From Xanthomonas translucens pv. cerealis (GTDB lineage: Bacteria > Pseudomonadota > Gammaproteobacteria > Xanthomonadales > Xanthomonadaceae), in assembly GCF_006838285.1 (NCBI RefSeq), contig NZ_CP038228.1, positions 3,906,001 to 3,970,000 of the forward strand: DNA of 64,000 nucleotides, read 5' to 3'. Positions 8,382 through 17,478 of the stretch are shown here, one piece after another. A program made the position numbers and the translations under genes. The notes below the pieces were generated by a model. It was not told the origin of the DNA and did not search any database. It saw only the letters and a program-made list of their open reading frames with translations. Each line of letters opens with the position of its first letter. The stretch's first letter is position 1.

Positions 8382-9167
8382 TCAACCCCGGTCGCGCTCC
8401 GGTCGCGGCGGGAAGCGCAACACCAGGCCGCGCGGCACCGATGGCGGTTGCCACAGCACCGGTACCTGTGCCGGCGGCGGCGGTTCCAGCGTTTCGTCCA
8501 CCGGCGCCAGCGTCTCCCCGTCCTCGTCTTCCCAGCTGTAGCGCTTGCGCAGCGGCAGCGGGTCGCGGTGGCGCAGCAGCAGGGCCGCGACCGCGCCGCC
8601 CAGCGCGCCGCCCAGGTGCGACTGCCAGGACACGCCGGCCTCGTGCGGCAGCACCGACACCAGCATGCCGCCGTAGAACAGGAAGGCGATCATGCTGGCG
8701 GCGATCGCGGCGCAGTCGCGGCGCAGCAGGCCGAGCACGAACACCAGGAACAGCAGGCCGTGGGTGACGCCGCTGGCGCCCAGATGATGGCTGCCGGGTT
8801 CGCCCAGCAGCCACGCGCCCAGGCCCGACCCCAGCCACAGCAGCGGCAGCGCGGCCAGGGTGGCGCGCGGATACACGCTGCCGGCCAGCGTGCCCAGGAT
8901 CAGCAGCGCGCCGGCGTTGGCGGCCAGGTGTTGCAGCGAACCGTGCAGCAGCGGCGCGGTCAGCACGCCGAGCAGGCCGCCGGCGTGCCGCGGTCCCACC
9001 GACCAGGGCCGCCAGTCGAACAGGCCCTGGCTGGCGAACACCGCCACCAGCAACGCGACCAGCGCCAGGCTGGCGTTGAAGGCGCGCAGCAGCCGTGTCC
9101 GGTCGAAGCGGTCCTGCGCCTGCGCAGCGTCGGCAGGCGGGGGCGAGGGAAGCGAAGAGGTGTCCAT
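8382..9167 (-). CDS. Rhomboid family intramembrane serine protease
   Basis: A 261-residue polytopic membrane protein. Rhomboid hallmarks are present in order: HGSLQHLAANAGALLILG (TM2 with the His/Asn region), GASGVTHGLLFLVF (nucleophile Ser in GxSG, TM4) and SHLGGALGGAVAALLL (catalytic His, TM6). The soluble N-terminus (residues 1-30) and the charged C-terminal tail (from about residue 205, WEDEDGE and Pro-rich) are probably cytosolic. ATG at 9167 starts the recognisable protein. Substrate is unknown. Confidence 0.9.
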   Translation of the reverse strand: MDTSSLPSPPPADAAQAQDRFDRTRLLRAFNASLALVALLVAVFASQGLFDWRPWSVGPRHAGGLLGVLTAPLLHGSLQHLAANAGALLILGTLAGSVYPRATLAALPLLWLGSGLGAWLLGEPGSHHLGASGVTHGLLFLVFVLGLLRRDCAAIAASMIAFLFYGGMLVSVLPHEAGVSWQSHLGGALGGAVAALLLRHRDPLPLRKRYSWEDEDGETLAPVDETLEPPPPAQVPVLWQPPSVPRGLVLRFPPRPERDRG

Positions 9168-9277
9168 GCTCCCTGGATGGCGACGGCCGGCGCCCGGGGC
9201 AAGGTGCCGCCGCTGGGAGGGACTGGCCGCAGCCGCGGGACAATCCCGCGGCCATGGTCGTGCCGGTTGCCCGTGCC

Positions 9278-10231
9278 TCAGTGCGCCGGCTTGGCCGGGC
9301 GCAGCAGGCTCAGTGCCACCGTCGCGCCGATGATCACCGCAACCGCCAGCAGCGAGACCAGCACCGGGATCTTGTACAGGTCGATGATCAGCATCTTGGT
9401 GCCGATGAACACCAGCACGATCGCCAGCCCGTACGGCAGCAGGTGGAAGCGGTCGGCCATGCCCGCCAGCAGGAAGAACATCGCGCGCAGGCCCAGCACC
9501 GCGAACACGTTGGAGGTCAGCACCAGGAACGGATCGGTGGTGATCGCGAAGATCGCCGGGATGCTGTCCACCGCGAAGATCACGTCGGTGATGGCGATCA
9601 GCATCAGCACCGCGAACAGCGGGGTGTACCAGCGCTTGCCTTCCTGCATCACGCTGAGCGCGTTGCCGTGGTACTGCGGGGTCAGGCGCAGGTGCTTGCG
9701 CATGAAGCGCAGCACCGGGTTGGCTTCCAGGTCCGGCTCCTTGCCCGCCGAGAACCACATCTTGATGCCGGTCAGCAGCAGGAACGCGCCGAACACGTAC
9801 AGCAGCCAGTGGAACTTGGTCAGCAGCACCGAGCCGGCGAAGATCATGATCGCGCGCAGCACGATCGCGCCGAGCACGCCGATCACCAGCACGCGCTGGC
9901 GCTGCTCCTCCGGCACCGCGAAGTAGCTCATGATCATCAGGAACACGAAGATGTTGTCGACCGCCAGCGACTTCTCCACCAGGTAGCCGGTCAGGAACTC
10001 CAGCCCGTACTGGTTGCCGGTGGCCACGTCGATGGTTTCGCGCAGGTACCACCACAGGCCGGCGTTGAAGGCCAGCGCCAGCCCGATCCAGCCCAGGCTC
10101 CACCACAGCGCTTCCTTGAAGCTGACCTTGTGCGCACCGCCGTGGCGCATCAGCACCAGATCTGCCAGCAGCGCCGCGATCACCACGATCGCAAAACCGC
10201 TCCACAACCACACGTTGCCTATCGTTTGCAT
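9278..10231 (-). CDS. TerC/Alx family membrane protein, probable manganese exporter
   Basis: A 317-residue protein with about 9 hydrophobic segments. Family marks include VEKSLAVDNIFVFLMI and ITDVIFAVDSIPAIFAIT, the two acidic motifs of TerC proteins thought to bind metal. The usual name is Alx (E. coli) or TerC. The link to manganese rests on a yybP-ykoY element in the 5' leader (see 10300-10428), the class that controls alx and mntP. The gene therefore probably protects against excess Mn2+. ATG at 10231 gives the first membrane segment. Confidence 0.93.
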   Translation of the reverse strand: MQTIGNVWLWSGFAIVVIAALLADLVLMRHGGAHKVSFKEALWWSLGWIGLALAFNAGLWWYLRETIDVATGNQYGLEFLTGYLVEKSLAVDNIFVFLMIMSYFAVPEEQRQRVLVIGVLGAIVLRAIMIFAGSVLLTKFHWLLYVFGAFLLLTGIKMWFSAGKEPDLEANPVLRFMRKHLRLTPQYHGNALSVMQEGKRWYTPLFAVLMLIAITDVIFAVDSIPAIFAITTDPFLVLTSNVFAVLGLRAMFFLLAGMADRFHLLPYGLAIVLVFIGTKMLIIDLYKIPVLVSLLAVAVIIGATVALSLLRPAKPAH

Positions 10232-10299
10232 GGGGAATTCCCGTCAGTGAAGAATGAACCTCGGGCCGCGGCGGCGAGGTGTCCTGGACGGAAACGATG

Positions 10300-10428
10300 G
10301 GTTCGTTCCAGGGAATGCCTTCGCCACTGCGGCGAAGGTCTCGCTCGCAGCCGATGGTCCGGCTACCGTTGCACCGGAGCCTGCTGGCTCGAATTGACGG
10401 CGACAACGTTGGGAGCTACTCCCCTTCT
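10300..10428 (-). promoter_or_regulatory. yybP-ykoY (manganese) riboswitch leader of the TerC/Alx gene
   Basis: Read on the minus strand, the leader begins AAGGGGAGTAGCTCCC, the hallmark 5' element of yybP-ykoY. It continues with GCCGTCAATTCGAG, then GCAACGGTAGCCGGACC, and ends in GCGAGACCTTCGCC...GGCGAAGG, a stem that ends about 75 nt before the gene start. These blocks match the order of conserved segments in proteobacterial alx leaders. The 5' end fits the predicted start of transcription from the promoter at 10435-10463. Ligand (Mn2+) is known for the class; its action here is inferred. Confidence 0.88.
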
Positions 10429-10434
10429 GCGTCC

Positions 10435-10463
10435 ATTCTTGCGGCTGGCGGCGGTGGCGTCAA
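10435..10463 (-). promoter_or_regulatory. Predicted sigma70 promoter of the riboswitch leader
   Basis: On the minus strand TTGACG (10458-10463) and AAGAAT (10435-10440) are separated by 17 bp. This places the transcript start near 10428, exactly at the first conserved riboswitch bases. The promoter nearly touches the divergent rlmI-type gene. Confidence 0.6.
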
Positions 10464-10486
10464 TCCGGGCGGATACAATGGCCTTC

Positions 10487-11668
10487 ATGAATACTCCCCT
10501 GCCCGTAGTCCGCCTCAAAAACGCCTGGCGCTCCAGCCATCCGTGGATCTTCCAGAAACTGGTCGAAAAACCCGCCGCCAAGCCCAAGCCGGGCACGCTC
10601 GTCGATGTGGTCGGCGTGGACGGGGAGTGGATCGGCCGCGGGTTCTACAACGGCCATTCGCGCATCGCCGTGCGCATCCTGGAGAACGATCCGCAGGTCG
10701 CGGTCGACGAAGCCTGGTTCGCGCACACGATCGCCGAGGCGACGTCGTTGCGCCGTGACGTGCTCAAGCTGGACGCGGTGTCCGACGCCTGGCGCGTGGT
10801 GCATGCCGAAGGCGATGGCCTGTCCGGGCTGGTGGTGGACCGCTACGGCGACCTGCTGGTGGTGGAGTTCTTCAGCGCCGGCATGTTCCGCTACCGCGAG
10901 TGGATCTACGCCGCGCTGCGCACCCAGTTCCCCGGCGCGCGCTTCTACAGCTTCGCCGAGGAGCACGTGCAGAAGCAGGAGAGCTTCGACTACCGCCCGG
11001 TGTCCAGCAGCGGCGAGCGCCCGGAGCCGGCGATCATCAGCGAATACGGCGTGCGCTTCCGCGCCGATCCGGCCGGCGCGCACAAGACCGGCTTCTTCGC
11101 CGACCAGCGCGAGAACCGGCAGTGGCTGAGCCAGCAGGTGGCCGGCAAGCGCGTGCTCGACCTGTGCTGCAACACCGGCGGCTTCGCCGTGTACGCCAAG
11201 GTGCGCGGTGCCGAGGAGGTGGTCGGGGTGGACATCGACGAGGACGTGATCGAGATCGCCAAGGGCAACGCCAAGCTCAACGACGTGCGGCTCAAGCTGG
11301 TGCAGGCCGACATCTTCCCGTACCTGCGCGATGCCGCCGCGCGCGGCGACCGCTACGACGTGGTGATCCTGGACCCGGCCAAGATGACCCGCGACCGCGA
11401 CCAGGTGATCCCGGCGCTGAAGAAGTATCTGGACATGAACAAGCTGGCGCTGGGCGTGGTCGCGCCCGGCGGCCTGTTCGCCACGTTCTCCTGCACCGGG
11501 CTGGTCGCCGAGCACGAGTTCCTGGACATGCTGCGCCGCGCCGCGTATTTCTCCGGCCGCACCATCCAGATCCTGAAGGTGGCCGGCGCCGGCGCCGACC
11601 ACCCGTTCATGGCCCACGTGCAGGAATCGCGCTATCTGAAAGCGGTGTTCTGCCGCGTGCTGAACTGA
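10487..11668 (+). CDS. rlmI: Class I SAM-dependent rRNA (cytosine-C5) methyltransferase, RlmI family
   Basis: 393 residues with an N-terminal PUA domain (residues 1-75: VVRLKNAWRSSHPWIFQ...GRGFYNGHSRIAVRIL), a central EEHVQK/RAHKTG-type region (AGAHKTGFFADQRENR), and a C-terminal Rossmann methyltransferase: RVLDLCCNTGGFAVYA (SAM loop), VDID, VVILDPAKMTR and FATFSCTGLV. RlmI in E. coli methylates 23S rRNA C1962. Start choice: ATG 10478 lies inside a TACAAT -10-like box, so ATG 10487 (MNTPLPVV) is preferred; the transcript may then be nearly leaderless. Alternative: a paralogue with another C5 target. Confidence 0.9.
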   Translation: MNTPLPVVRLKNAWRSSHPWIFQKLVEKPAAKPKPGTLVDVVGVDGEWIGRGFYNGHSRIAVRILENDPQVAVDEAWFAHTIAEATSLRRDVLKLDAVSDAWRVVHAEGDGLSGLVVDRYGDLLVVEFFSAGMFRYREWIYAALRTQFPGARFYSFAEEHVQKQESFDYRPVSSSGERPEPAIISEYGVRFRADPAGAHKTGFFADQRENRQWLSQQVAGKRVLDLCCNTGGFAVYAKVRGAEEVVGVDIDEDVIEIAKGNAKLNDVRLKLVQADIFPYLRDAAARGDRYDVVILDPAKMTRDRDQVIPALKKYLDMNKLALGVVAPGGLFATFSCTGLVAEHEFLDMLRRAAYFSGRTIQILKVAGAGADHPFMAHVQESRYLKAVFCRVLN

Positions 11669-12376
11669 GCCGGCGCCGCGCGCCGGCGTTCGCCGCGCGC
11701 CGCGCGTCCTGCTGACGCGCCGCCGGTGCTGGTGCCGACCGGCATCTGCACAGTCCCGTGCGCTGGGTCGGCCGCGCTCACATCCCTGCGCGTACCGCCA
11801 TGCAGCGCACGCTTCACGCGTTTGCGATCCGGCAACGCGCTGCACGCATTTGTCTACGGCACGCGGCGAGGTGCGCAATGGCAACGGCGCTGGTCCATCG
11901 CGGAGCGCATGCAGTGCGCAATGCCGACGCTGATAACGGTTAAATCGTGGTCTGCATCCCAACAGATGTCCGCACCACGTAGCTTTGTTGCGCCGCATGG
12001 TGACAAACCTTGGCACACGGGATTAGGTTTGCGGCGTCGGCTGATAGCGCTATCACTCTCGGCCATGCGCCGGGATCTGGGGTTGTCGTCTCACGCGCCG
12101 CGGCGGCAGCGCCTCACGCATTTCGATTCGGGTTCGAGTATCGGCATTCGCTGTAGCGGTCGGCTTGGTCAGCGTCCGGGTTGGAAACGGGCATGCGATG
12201 GTGCCCGGCGCCCTTCGGGGGAAGGCGCGATCCATCCATCGATCGAGACGTAGGGATCACATGCAGACATGCAGTGATGCGTGTCACCCACCAGGGACCG
12301 CTTCGACGTTGGCATGCGCCGCGCCGCACGCCGCAGACGGCGTTGTCCGTCCGACTCCAGCACCGAGGACATTCTG
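11669..12376. other. Long 5' region of the TonB-receptor cluster
   Basis: No convincing gene is present. A GC hairpin (GCCGGCGC-CGC-GCGCCGGC) follows the methyltransferase stop at 11669 but lacks a T run. The useful features are an operator-like palindrome at 12042-12055 and a weaker relative, TGATAACGGTTA, near 11932. I could not pick out a convincing -35/-10 pair for the receptor gene. Confidence 0.5.
12042..12055. promoter_or_regulatory. Perfect 14-bp palindrome, probable LacI-family operator
   Basis: TGATAGCGCTATCA is an exact palindrome with the central CG typical of LacI-family sites. It lies about 320 bp upstream of the TonB receptor start. Xanthomonad and Caulobacter sugar-uptake TonB clusters are commonly controlled by LacI repressors using TGnTAnCGnTAnCA-like sites. 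No LacI gene lies in this window, so the regulator is encoded elsewhere. Confidence 0.6.
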
Positions 12377-15300
12377 ATGCGTCAGCAGTTGAAGAAGTTC
12401 CGCTCCAAGGCCATGTTCACCTTCGTCGGCGGAGTGCTGGTGATCAATCCGGCGTTCGCCCAGCAGGCGCCGGCCCAGGCGCAAACCCAGGCGCAGACCC
12501 GCCAGCAGCAATCCTCTGCCGACGCCACCACGCTGGACACGGTCAGCGTCACCGGCATCCGCAACAGCCTCAACCAGTCGATGGGGATCAAGCGCGACAA
12601 CACCGGCGTGGTCGATGCGATCAGCGCCGAGGACATCGGCAAGTTTCCCGACACCAACCTGGCCGAGTCGCTGCAGCGCATCACCGGCATCTCGATCGAG
12701 CGCCGCGACGGCGAAGGCGCGCAGGTCACCGCGCGCGGGTTCGGTCCGCAGTTCAATGCGGTCACCCTCAACGGCCGGGTGATTCCCGGCGCCGATGCGT
12801 TCGGTGCGCCGGGCGCGGTGCCCAGCGGCGGCGTGGACGGCGGCACCCGCGCGTTCAACTTCGCCCAGCTCGCCTCCGAGGCGATCACCGGCATCGAGGT
12901 GTACAAGACCAGCCGCGCCAATGCGCCCAGCGGCGGCATCGGCGCCACCATCAACATCCTCACCGACCGTCCGTTCAACCACAAAGGCCTGGTCGCCAGC
13001 GCCGGCGTCAAGGCCGCGTACGACGACTCGCAGCCGTTCGACAACAAGCTCACGCCGGAAGTGTCCGGCATCTTCAGCTACACCAACCCGGACAAGACCT
13101 GGGGCATCGGCCTGAGCGGCAGCTACCAGAAGCGCCGCGGCGGTTCGGTGCAGGCGACCGAGAACGGTTGGAACATCCAGCGCTGGACCGGGACCGATCC
13201 GGCGCTGCGCCCGGACGCCAACGTGCAGAACGCGCCGGCGATCGGCCAGCTCTACGGCATGCCCAACGACCTGCGCTACGCCTTCGCCGACTTCGAACGC
13301 GAGCGGCTCAACGGCCAGGCCGTGGTGCAGTTCGCGCCCACCGACAGCCTGACCCTGACCCTGGACTACACCTACTCCAGCAACGAGATCCGCGAGGACC
13401 GCGGCGAGCAGGGCATCTGGCTGCAGCGCGCCAACAGCTTCACCGACCTGGTGTTCGACACTGGGCAGGCAGTGGCCACGCCGGTGTATCTGCGCGACGT
13501 GCCCAACGGCGCCAAGGACTTCGGCATGGAGCAGCAGCGCAACATGCAGAAGTACAAGCTCGGCTCGCTCGGCTTCAATGCCGACTGGCAGGCCACCGAC
13601 CGCCTGCGCCTGACCTTCGACGCGCACAACTCCAAGACCCAGAGCCTGCCCAACGATCCGGTCACCGGCGGCAGCGCCACGCATTTCAGCCTGGCCGGCA
13701 CCAACAATTGCAGCGGCGGCACCCAGTGCGGCGGGCAGTGGGCGCAGGAACTCTTTTTCAACAACGGCCTGCCGATCGGTGCGCGCACCTGGTATCCGAG
13801 CGCGGCCGATTCCATCGCCGGCACCAACGGCCTGCGCAACCAGGACTTCTCCGCGGCCGAGCTCGGCTCGCAGGTGCTGCGCATCTTTTACCAGAGCCAG
13901 GTGACCGAGGTGAAGGAAGGGCGCGTCGATGGCCAGTTCGACTTCGACAACGGCCGCTTCCAGTTCGGCGTGGACAGTGCCAAGACCACCATGCACCGGC
14001 GCATCAGCGACACCAATTCGCCGCTGGGCGATTGGAGCGTGGCCAATGCCGGCAACGAGCCGGGCATGATCGATCTGCTGCAGCCGGTCGGCATCACCGG
14101 CATGTTTAACGACTTCAACGCTTCCGGCGCCGCGCCGGGCGCCTGGCGCGGCAATGCCGACCAGCTGGCGCTGTGGGGCGGCAATACCTACGGCGCGACC
14201 ACGCGCTACAACCCGCAGTTCAGCTCCGACAACCAGGTGCAGGAGAAGACGCGCGCCGCCTACATGCAGCTGGAGTTCGACGGCGAACTCGGTGGCATGA
14301 CCACCAATACCCGCATCGGCGTGCGCTACGAGAAGACCGACGTGGTCTCCACCTCGCAGGTGGCGATCCCGACTGCGCTGGAGTGGCAGGCCAATAACGA
14401 TTTCCTGTTGCTGCGTTCCGCCGAACTGCAACCGTTCAGCGAAAAGCACAGCTACAGCCATGTGCTGCCGAACCTGGATTTCAGCATCAACCTCACCGAC
14501 ACGCTGAAAGGCCGGGCCTCGTTCGGGCAGAGCATCGCGCGGGCGCCGTACACCAACCTGATCGCCGGACCGAATCCGGGCACGCCGACCGGCTCGATCC
14601 TGATCAACCCGTCCACGCGCGCGTCCGGCGCTGCGGAGAACCCGAGCCTGGATCCGCTGGAATCGAACAACCTGGACCTGGCGCTGGAGTGGTACTTCGC
14701 CGACGCCAGCTATGTCTCGCTGACGTTCTGGGACAAGCGCGTGTCCAATTTCATCGGCACCAGCGTCACCCGCGAAAACCTGTACGGCCTGACCGATCCG
14801 ACCTCCGGACCGGACGCGCAGACGGCGCTGGCGTTCCTGCAGAGCGCGGCCTGCGCCGCGCAGGTCGGCGCCGCCGGCAACGACGTAGCGGGGGCATGCT
14901 CGGCCAACGACACCTCGTTGTTCTCGGCGGTGGCGATGCTGCGCAACGCCGCGGCCACCGGCGGGCTGGGCGCCTACAACGGCAGCTCGGCGCAGACCCT
15001 GGCGCTGGAAAACGCCTACGACCTGGTCGGCGCGGCGAACGATCCGCTGTACCAGTTCGACGTGTCGCGCCCGATCAACCAGAACAAGGCCAAGATCCAC
15101 GGCTGGGAACTGGGCGGTCAGTACTTCCTGGGCGATACCGGCCTCGGCGTGTACGCCAACTACACCATCGTCAAGGGCGATGTCGGCTTCGACAACACGG
15201 TGCTGGACCGCGACCAGTTCGCGCTGCTCGGCCTCAGCGACACCGCCAATGTCATGCTGATGTACGAGAAGTACGGCTGGAGCGCGCGCCTGGCCTGGAA

Positions 15301-15547
15301 CTGGCGCGACCAATACCTGATCGCGGCCAACCAGAACGGGTCCAGCCGCAACCCGTACTACGTCGAGCCGTACCAGCAGCTGGACCTGAGCGTCAGCTAC
15401 GCCATCACCGATAACCTGTCTGTAGGTTTCGAGGCGATCAACCTCACCAGCGAGGACGTGCGCTGGCACGGGCGCTCGGAGAAGCAGGTGATCAAGGTGA
15501 TCGACCAGAGTCCGCGCTACACGCTGGGCGTGCGCTACACCTTTTGA
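12377..15547 (+). CDS. TonB-dependent receptor (TIGR01782-type, Xanthomonas/Caulobacter group)
   Basis: A 1056-residue outer membrane transporter, probably for a carbohydrate. The signal peptide is residues 1-28 (cleavage after NPAFA). A Gln/Ala-rich stretch precedes the TonB box LDTVSVTG (about 53-60). The plug follows: DIGKFPDTNLAESLQRITG, ISIERRDGEGAQVTARGFG, then a beta-barrel ending in RYTLGVRYTF with the C-terminal Phe needed for Bam assembly. ATG at 12377 is supported by the signal peptide; the frame is open further upstream without similarity. SapC-like, cupin-like and halogenase genes follow on the same strand, the usual company of this receptor subgroup. Confidence 0.95.
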   Translation: MRQQLKKFRSKAMFTFVGGVLVINPAFAQQAPAQAQTQAQTRQQQSSADATTLDTVSVTGIRNSLNQSMGIKRDNTGVVDAISAEDIGKFPDTNLAESLQRITGISIERRDGEGAQVTARGFGPQFNAVTLNGRVIPGADAFGAPGAVPSGGVDGGTRAFNFAQLASEAITGIEVYKTSRANAPSGGIGATINILTDRPFNHKGLVASAGVKAAYDDSQPFDNKLTPEVSGIFSYTNPDKTWGIGLSGSYQKRRGGSVQATENGWNIQRWTGTDPALRPDANVQNAPAIGQLYGMPNDLRYAFADFERERLNGQAVVQFAPTDSLTLTLDYTYSSNEIREDRGEQGIWLQRANSFTDLVFDTGQAVATPVYLRDVPNGAKDFGMEQQRNMQKYKLGSLGFNADWQATDRLRLTFDAHNSKTQSLPNDPVTGGSATHFSLAGTNNCSGGTQCGGQWAQELFFNNGLPIGARTWYPSAADSIAGTNGLRNQDFSAAELGSQVLRIFYQSQVTEVKEGRVDGQFDFDNGRFQFGVDSAKTTMHRRISDTNSPLGDWSVANAGNEPGMIDLLQPVGITGMFNDFNASGAAPGAWRGNADQLALWGGNTYGATTRYNPQFSSDNQVQEKTRAAYMQLEFDGELGGMTTNTRIGVRYEKTDVVSTSQVAIPTALEWQANNDFLLLRSAELQPFSEKHSYSHVLPNLDFSINLTDTLKGRASFGQSIARAPYTNLIAGPNPGTPTGSILINPSTRASGAAENPSLDPLESNNLDLALEWYFADASYVSLTFWDKRVSNFIGTSVTRENLYGLTDPTSGPDAQTALAFLQSAACAAQVGAAGNDVAGACSANDTSLFSAVAMLRNAAATGGLGAYNGSSAQTLALENAYDLVGAANDPLYQFDVSRPINQNKAKIHGWELGGQYFLGDTGLGVYANYTIVKGDVGFDNTVLDRDQFALLGLSDTANVMLMYEKYGWSARLAWNWRDQYLIAANQNGSSRNPYYVEPYQQLDLSVSYAITDNLSVGFEAINLTSEDVRWHGRSEKQVIKVIDQSPRYTLGVRYTF

Positions 15548-15657
15548 GCACGGCAGCGCCCCCACGCCGCAGCGCGTCTTGCGGGCGCGGCGCTTTGCTG
15601 CAATGGTCGCCTGGCGCGGCGCCCGTCCCGTTCCGCCACCGACCCGCTGGAGTGCAG

Positions 15658-16419
15658 ATGGCCCGCTACGCATTGCTCAACAACGTCGCCCACCAGGACC
15701 TGCGCGTGATCCTGCGCTTCGGTCCGGAATTCGGCGACGCCACCGGCGTGGTGCAGGCGTTCCCGACCGAATACGCCGAGTTGCAGCGCGAGTATCCGAT
15801 CCTGCTGCGCAAGGCAGCGGACGGCGGCTTCCAGTCGGTGGCGTTGCTGGGCTTCGAACAGCAGGAAAATCTGTTCCTGCAGGACGCGCGCTGGAATGCG
15901 GCCTATCTGCCGGGCATCGTCGCCAAGGGGCCGTTCCTGATCGGCTTCCAGGAACAGCACGAGGACGGCGTGCTGCGCCGCGAACCGGTGATCCACGTCG
16001 ATCTGGACCACCCGCGGGTCAGCTTCAGCGAAGGCGAGCGGGTGTTCCTGCCGCAGGGCGGGCACAGCCCGTACCTGGAGCACATCATCACCGTGTTGCG
16101 CGGCATCCGCGATGGCGTGGAAGGCGGCAACGCCATGTTCGCCGCGTTCGATGCGTTGGGCCTGATCCAGCCGCTGCGCATCGACGTGCAACTCGGGCAG
16201 GCGCACAACGTGCATCTGGCCGGCCTGTACGCCATCGACCGCGAGCGGCTGGCGGCGCTGGATGCGCCGTCGCTGCATGGGCTGCACCGCGCCGGGTATC
16301 TTGAAGGCGCCTACCTGCTGCTGGCGTCGCTGCACAACCTGCGCCGGCTGATGGCCGAGAAACAGCGCCGCCTGCAGCACGCCGGCGTGGACGCGGTCGC
16401 CTCCGGGCAGGCGGCCTGA
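15658..16419 (+). CDS. SapC family protein
   Basis: 253 residues, no signal peptide. The sequence has the SapC-like pattern: YALLNNVAHQDLRV at the start, FPTEYAELQREYPILLRK, NAAYLPGIVAKGPFLIG, and YLEHIITVLRGIRDG. Relatives occur in TonB-receptor clusters of xanthomonads, Caulobacter and marine gammaproteobacteria together with a cupin and a halogenase. Biochemical role is unknown; the name derives from a Campylobacter S-layer-associated protein and says little. The gap to the cupin gene is 5 bp, so they are co-transcribed. Confidence 0.85.
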   Translation: MARYALLNNVAHQDLRVILRFGPEFGDATGVVQAFPTEYAELQREYPILLRKAADGGFQSVALLGFEQQENLFLQDARWNAAYLPGIVAKGPFLIGFQEQHEDGVLRREPVIHVDLDHPRVSFSEGERVFLPQGGHSPYLEHIITVLRGIRDGVEGGNAMFAAFDALGLIQPLRIDVQLGQAHNVHLAGLYAIDRERLAALDAPSLHGLHRAGYLEGAYLLLASLHNLRRLMAEKQRRLQHAGVDAVASGQAA

Positions 16420-16424
16420 GCGGC

Positions 16425-17444
16425 GTGCCGGCGCTGGCGCCGATTGCCGAGCGCAGCGACTGCCAGGCCGGCGCGTTGCCGCTGGCCGACCTGCTCGCCG
16501 CTGGGGAACCGGTGGTATTGCGTGGCCTGGTGCGCGACTGGGCGCTGGTCCAGGCCGGCTTGCGCGGCAGCGGCGCGGCGATGGACCTGTTGCGCGGACA
16601 CAGCAACGGCCGCCCGCTGCAATACTCCTACGGTGCGCCGGAGATCGCCGGCCGTCCGTTCTACAACGACGATTTCACCGCGTTGAATTTCGAGGTGCGG
16701 CGCGGCGATCTGCACGGCCTGCTGGACGCCATCGCCGCGCACCTGGACGACCCGCGCCCGCCCGCCTATTACCTGGCCTCGCTGCCGGTGGACGACAGCC
16801 TGCCGGGGTTCCGCGCCGGCAACGACGTGGACTTCGCCGCGCACGCCATTCCGGCGCGGCCGAGCATCTGGATCGGCAATCGCATCACCGCGTCCTGCCA
16901 TTACGACGTGCCGAACAACCTGGCCTGCTGCGCGGTCGGCCGGCGCCGCTTCACCGTGTTCCCGCCGGAGCAGATCGCCAATCTCTATCCCGGCCCGCTG
17001 GAGCCGACGCCGGGCGGGCAGGCGATCAGCGTGGTGGATTTCGCCGCGCCGGATGTCGTGCGCTACCCGCGCTTTGGCGATGCGCTGGCGCACGGCCGCA
17101 GCGCGCTGCTGGAACCCGGCGATGCGCTGTTCCTGCCCGGCCTGTGGTGGCATCACGTGCAAGGGCTGGAGGCGTTCAACGTGCTGGTCAACTACTGGTG
17201 GAGCAGCGCGCCGGCCCATCTGCCGGCGCCGATGCAGGCGCTGTATCACGCGCTGTGGGCGATCCGCGACCGGCCCGAGGCGGAGAAGGCGGCGTGGCGG
17301 GCCATCTTCGACTACTACGTGTTCGGCCCGGCCGAGCGCGCCGGCGCGCACCTGCCGGCGTCGGCGCGGCACCTGCTCGGACCGATCGACGACACGCAGG
17401 CGCGGCAGCTGCGCGCGATGCTGCTGTCCAAGCTCAACCGCTGA
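16425..17444 (+). CDS. JmjC/cupin_8-like dioxygenase (GTG start)
   Basis: 339 residues, predicted Fe(II)/2-oxoglutarate oxygenase of the FIH/JmjC type. The iron facial triad is visible as His-x-Asp in SCHYDVPNNLACC and the distal His in LPGLWWHHVQGLEAFNVLVN. FYNDDF and PSIWIGNRIT are typical of the transmembrane/cupin-like group that travels with SapC and tryptophan halogenase. The GTG at 16425 gives the usual length and lies 5 bp after the SapC stop. Substrate is unknown; family members hydroxylate protein or small-molecule targets. Confidence 0.85.
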   Translation: MPALAPIAERSDCQAGALPLADLLAAGEPVVLRGLVRDWALVQAGLRGSGAAMDLLRGHSNGRPLQYSYGAPEIAGRPFYNDDFTALNFEVRRGDLHGLLDAIAAHLDDPRPPAYYLASLPVDDSLPGFRAGNDVDFAAHAIPARPSIWIGNRITASCHYDVPNNLACCAVGRRRFTVFPPEQIANLYPGPLEPTPGGQAISVVDFAAPDVVRYPRFGDALAHGRSALLEPGDALFLPGLWWHHVQGLEAFNVLVNYWWSSAPAHLPAPMQALYHALWAIRDRPEAEKAAWRAIFDYYVFGPAERAGAHLPASARHLLGPIDDTQARQLRAMLLSKLNR

Positions 17445-17478
17445 CGCCGCCATTCACGACTGCAGGAGAGACGAGGCA

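Noticed and set aside
12284..15673. A 1129-codon open frame on the minus strand opposite the TonB receptor
   Set aside because: Same reason: the plus strand encodes a complete receptor from signal peptide to C-terminal Phe.
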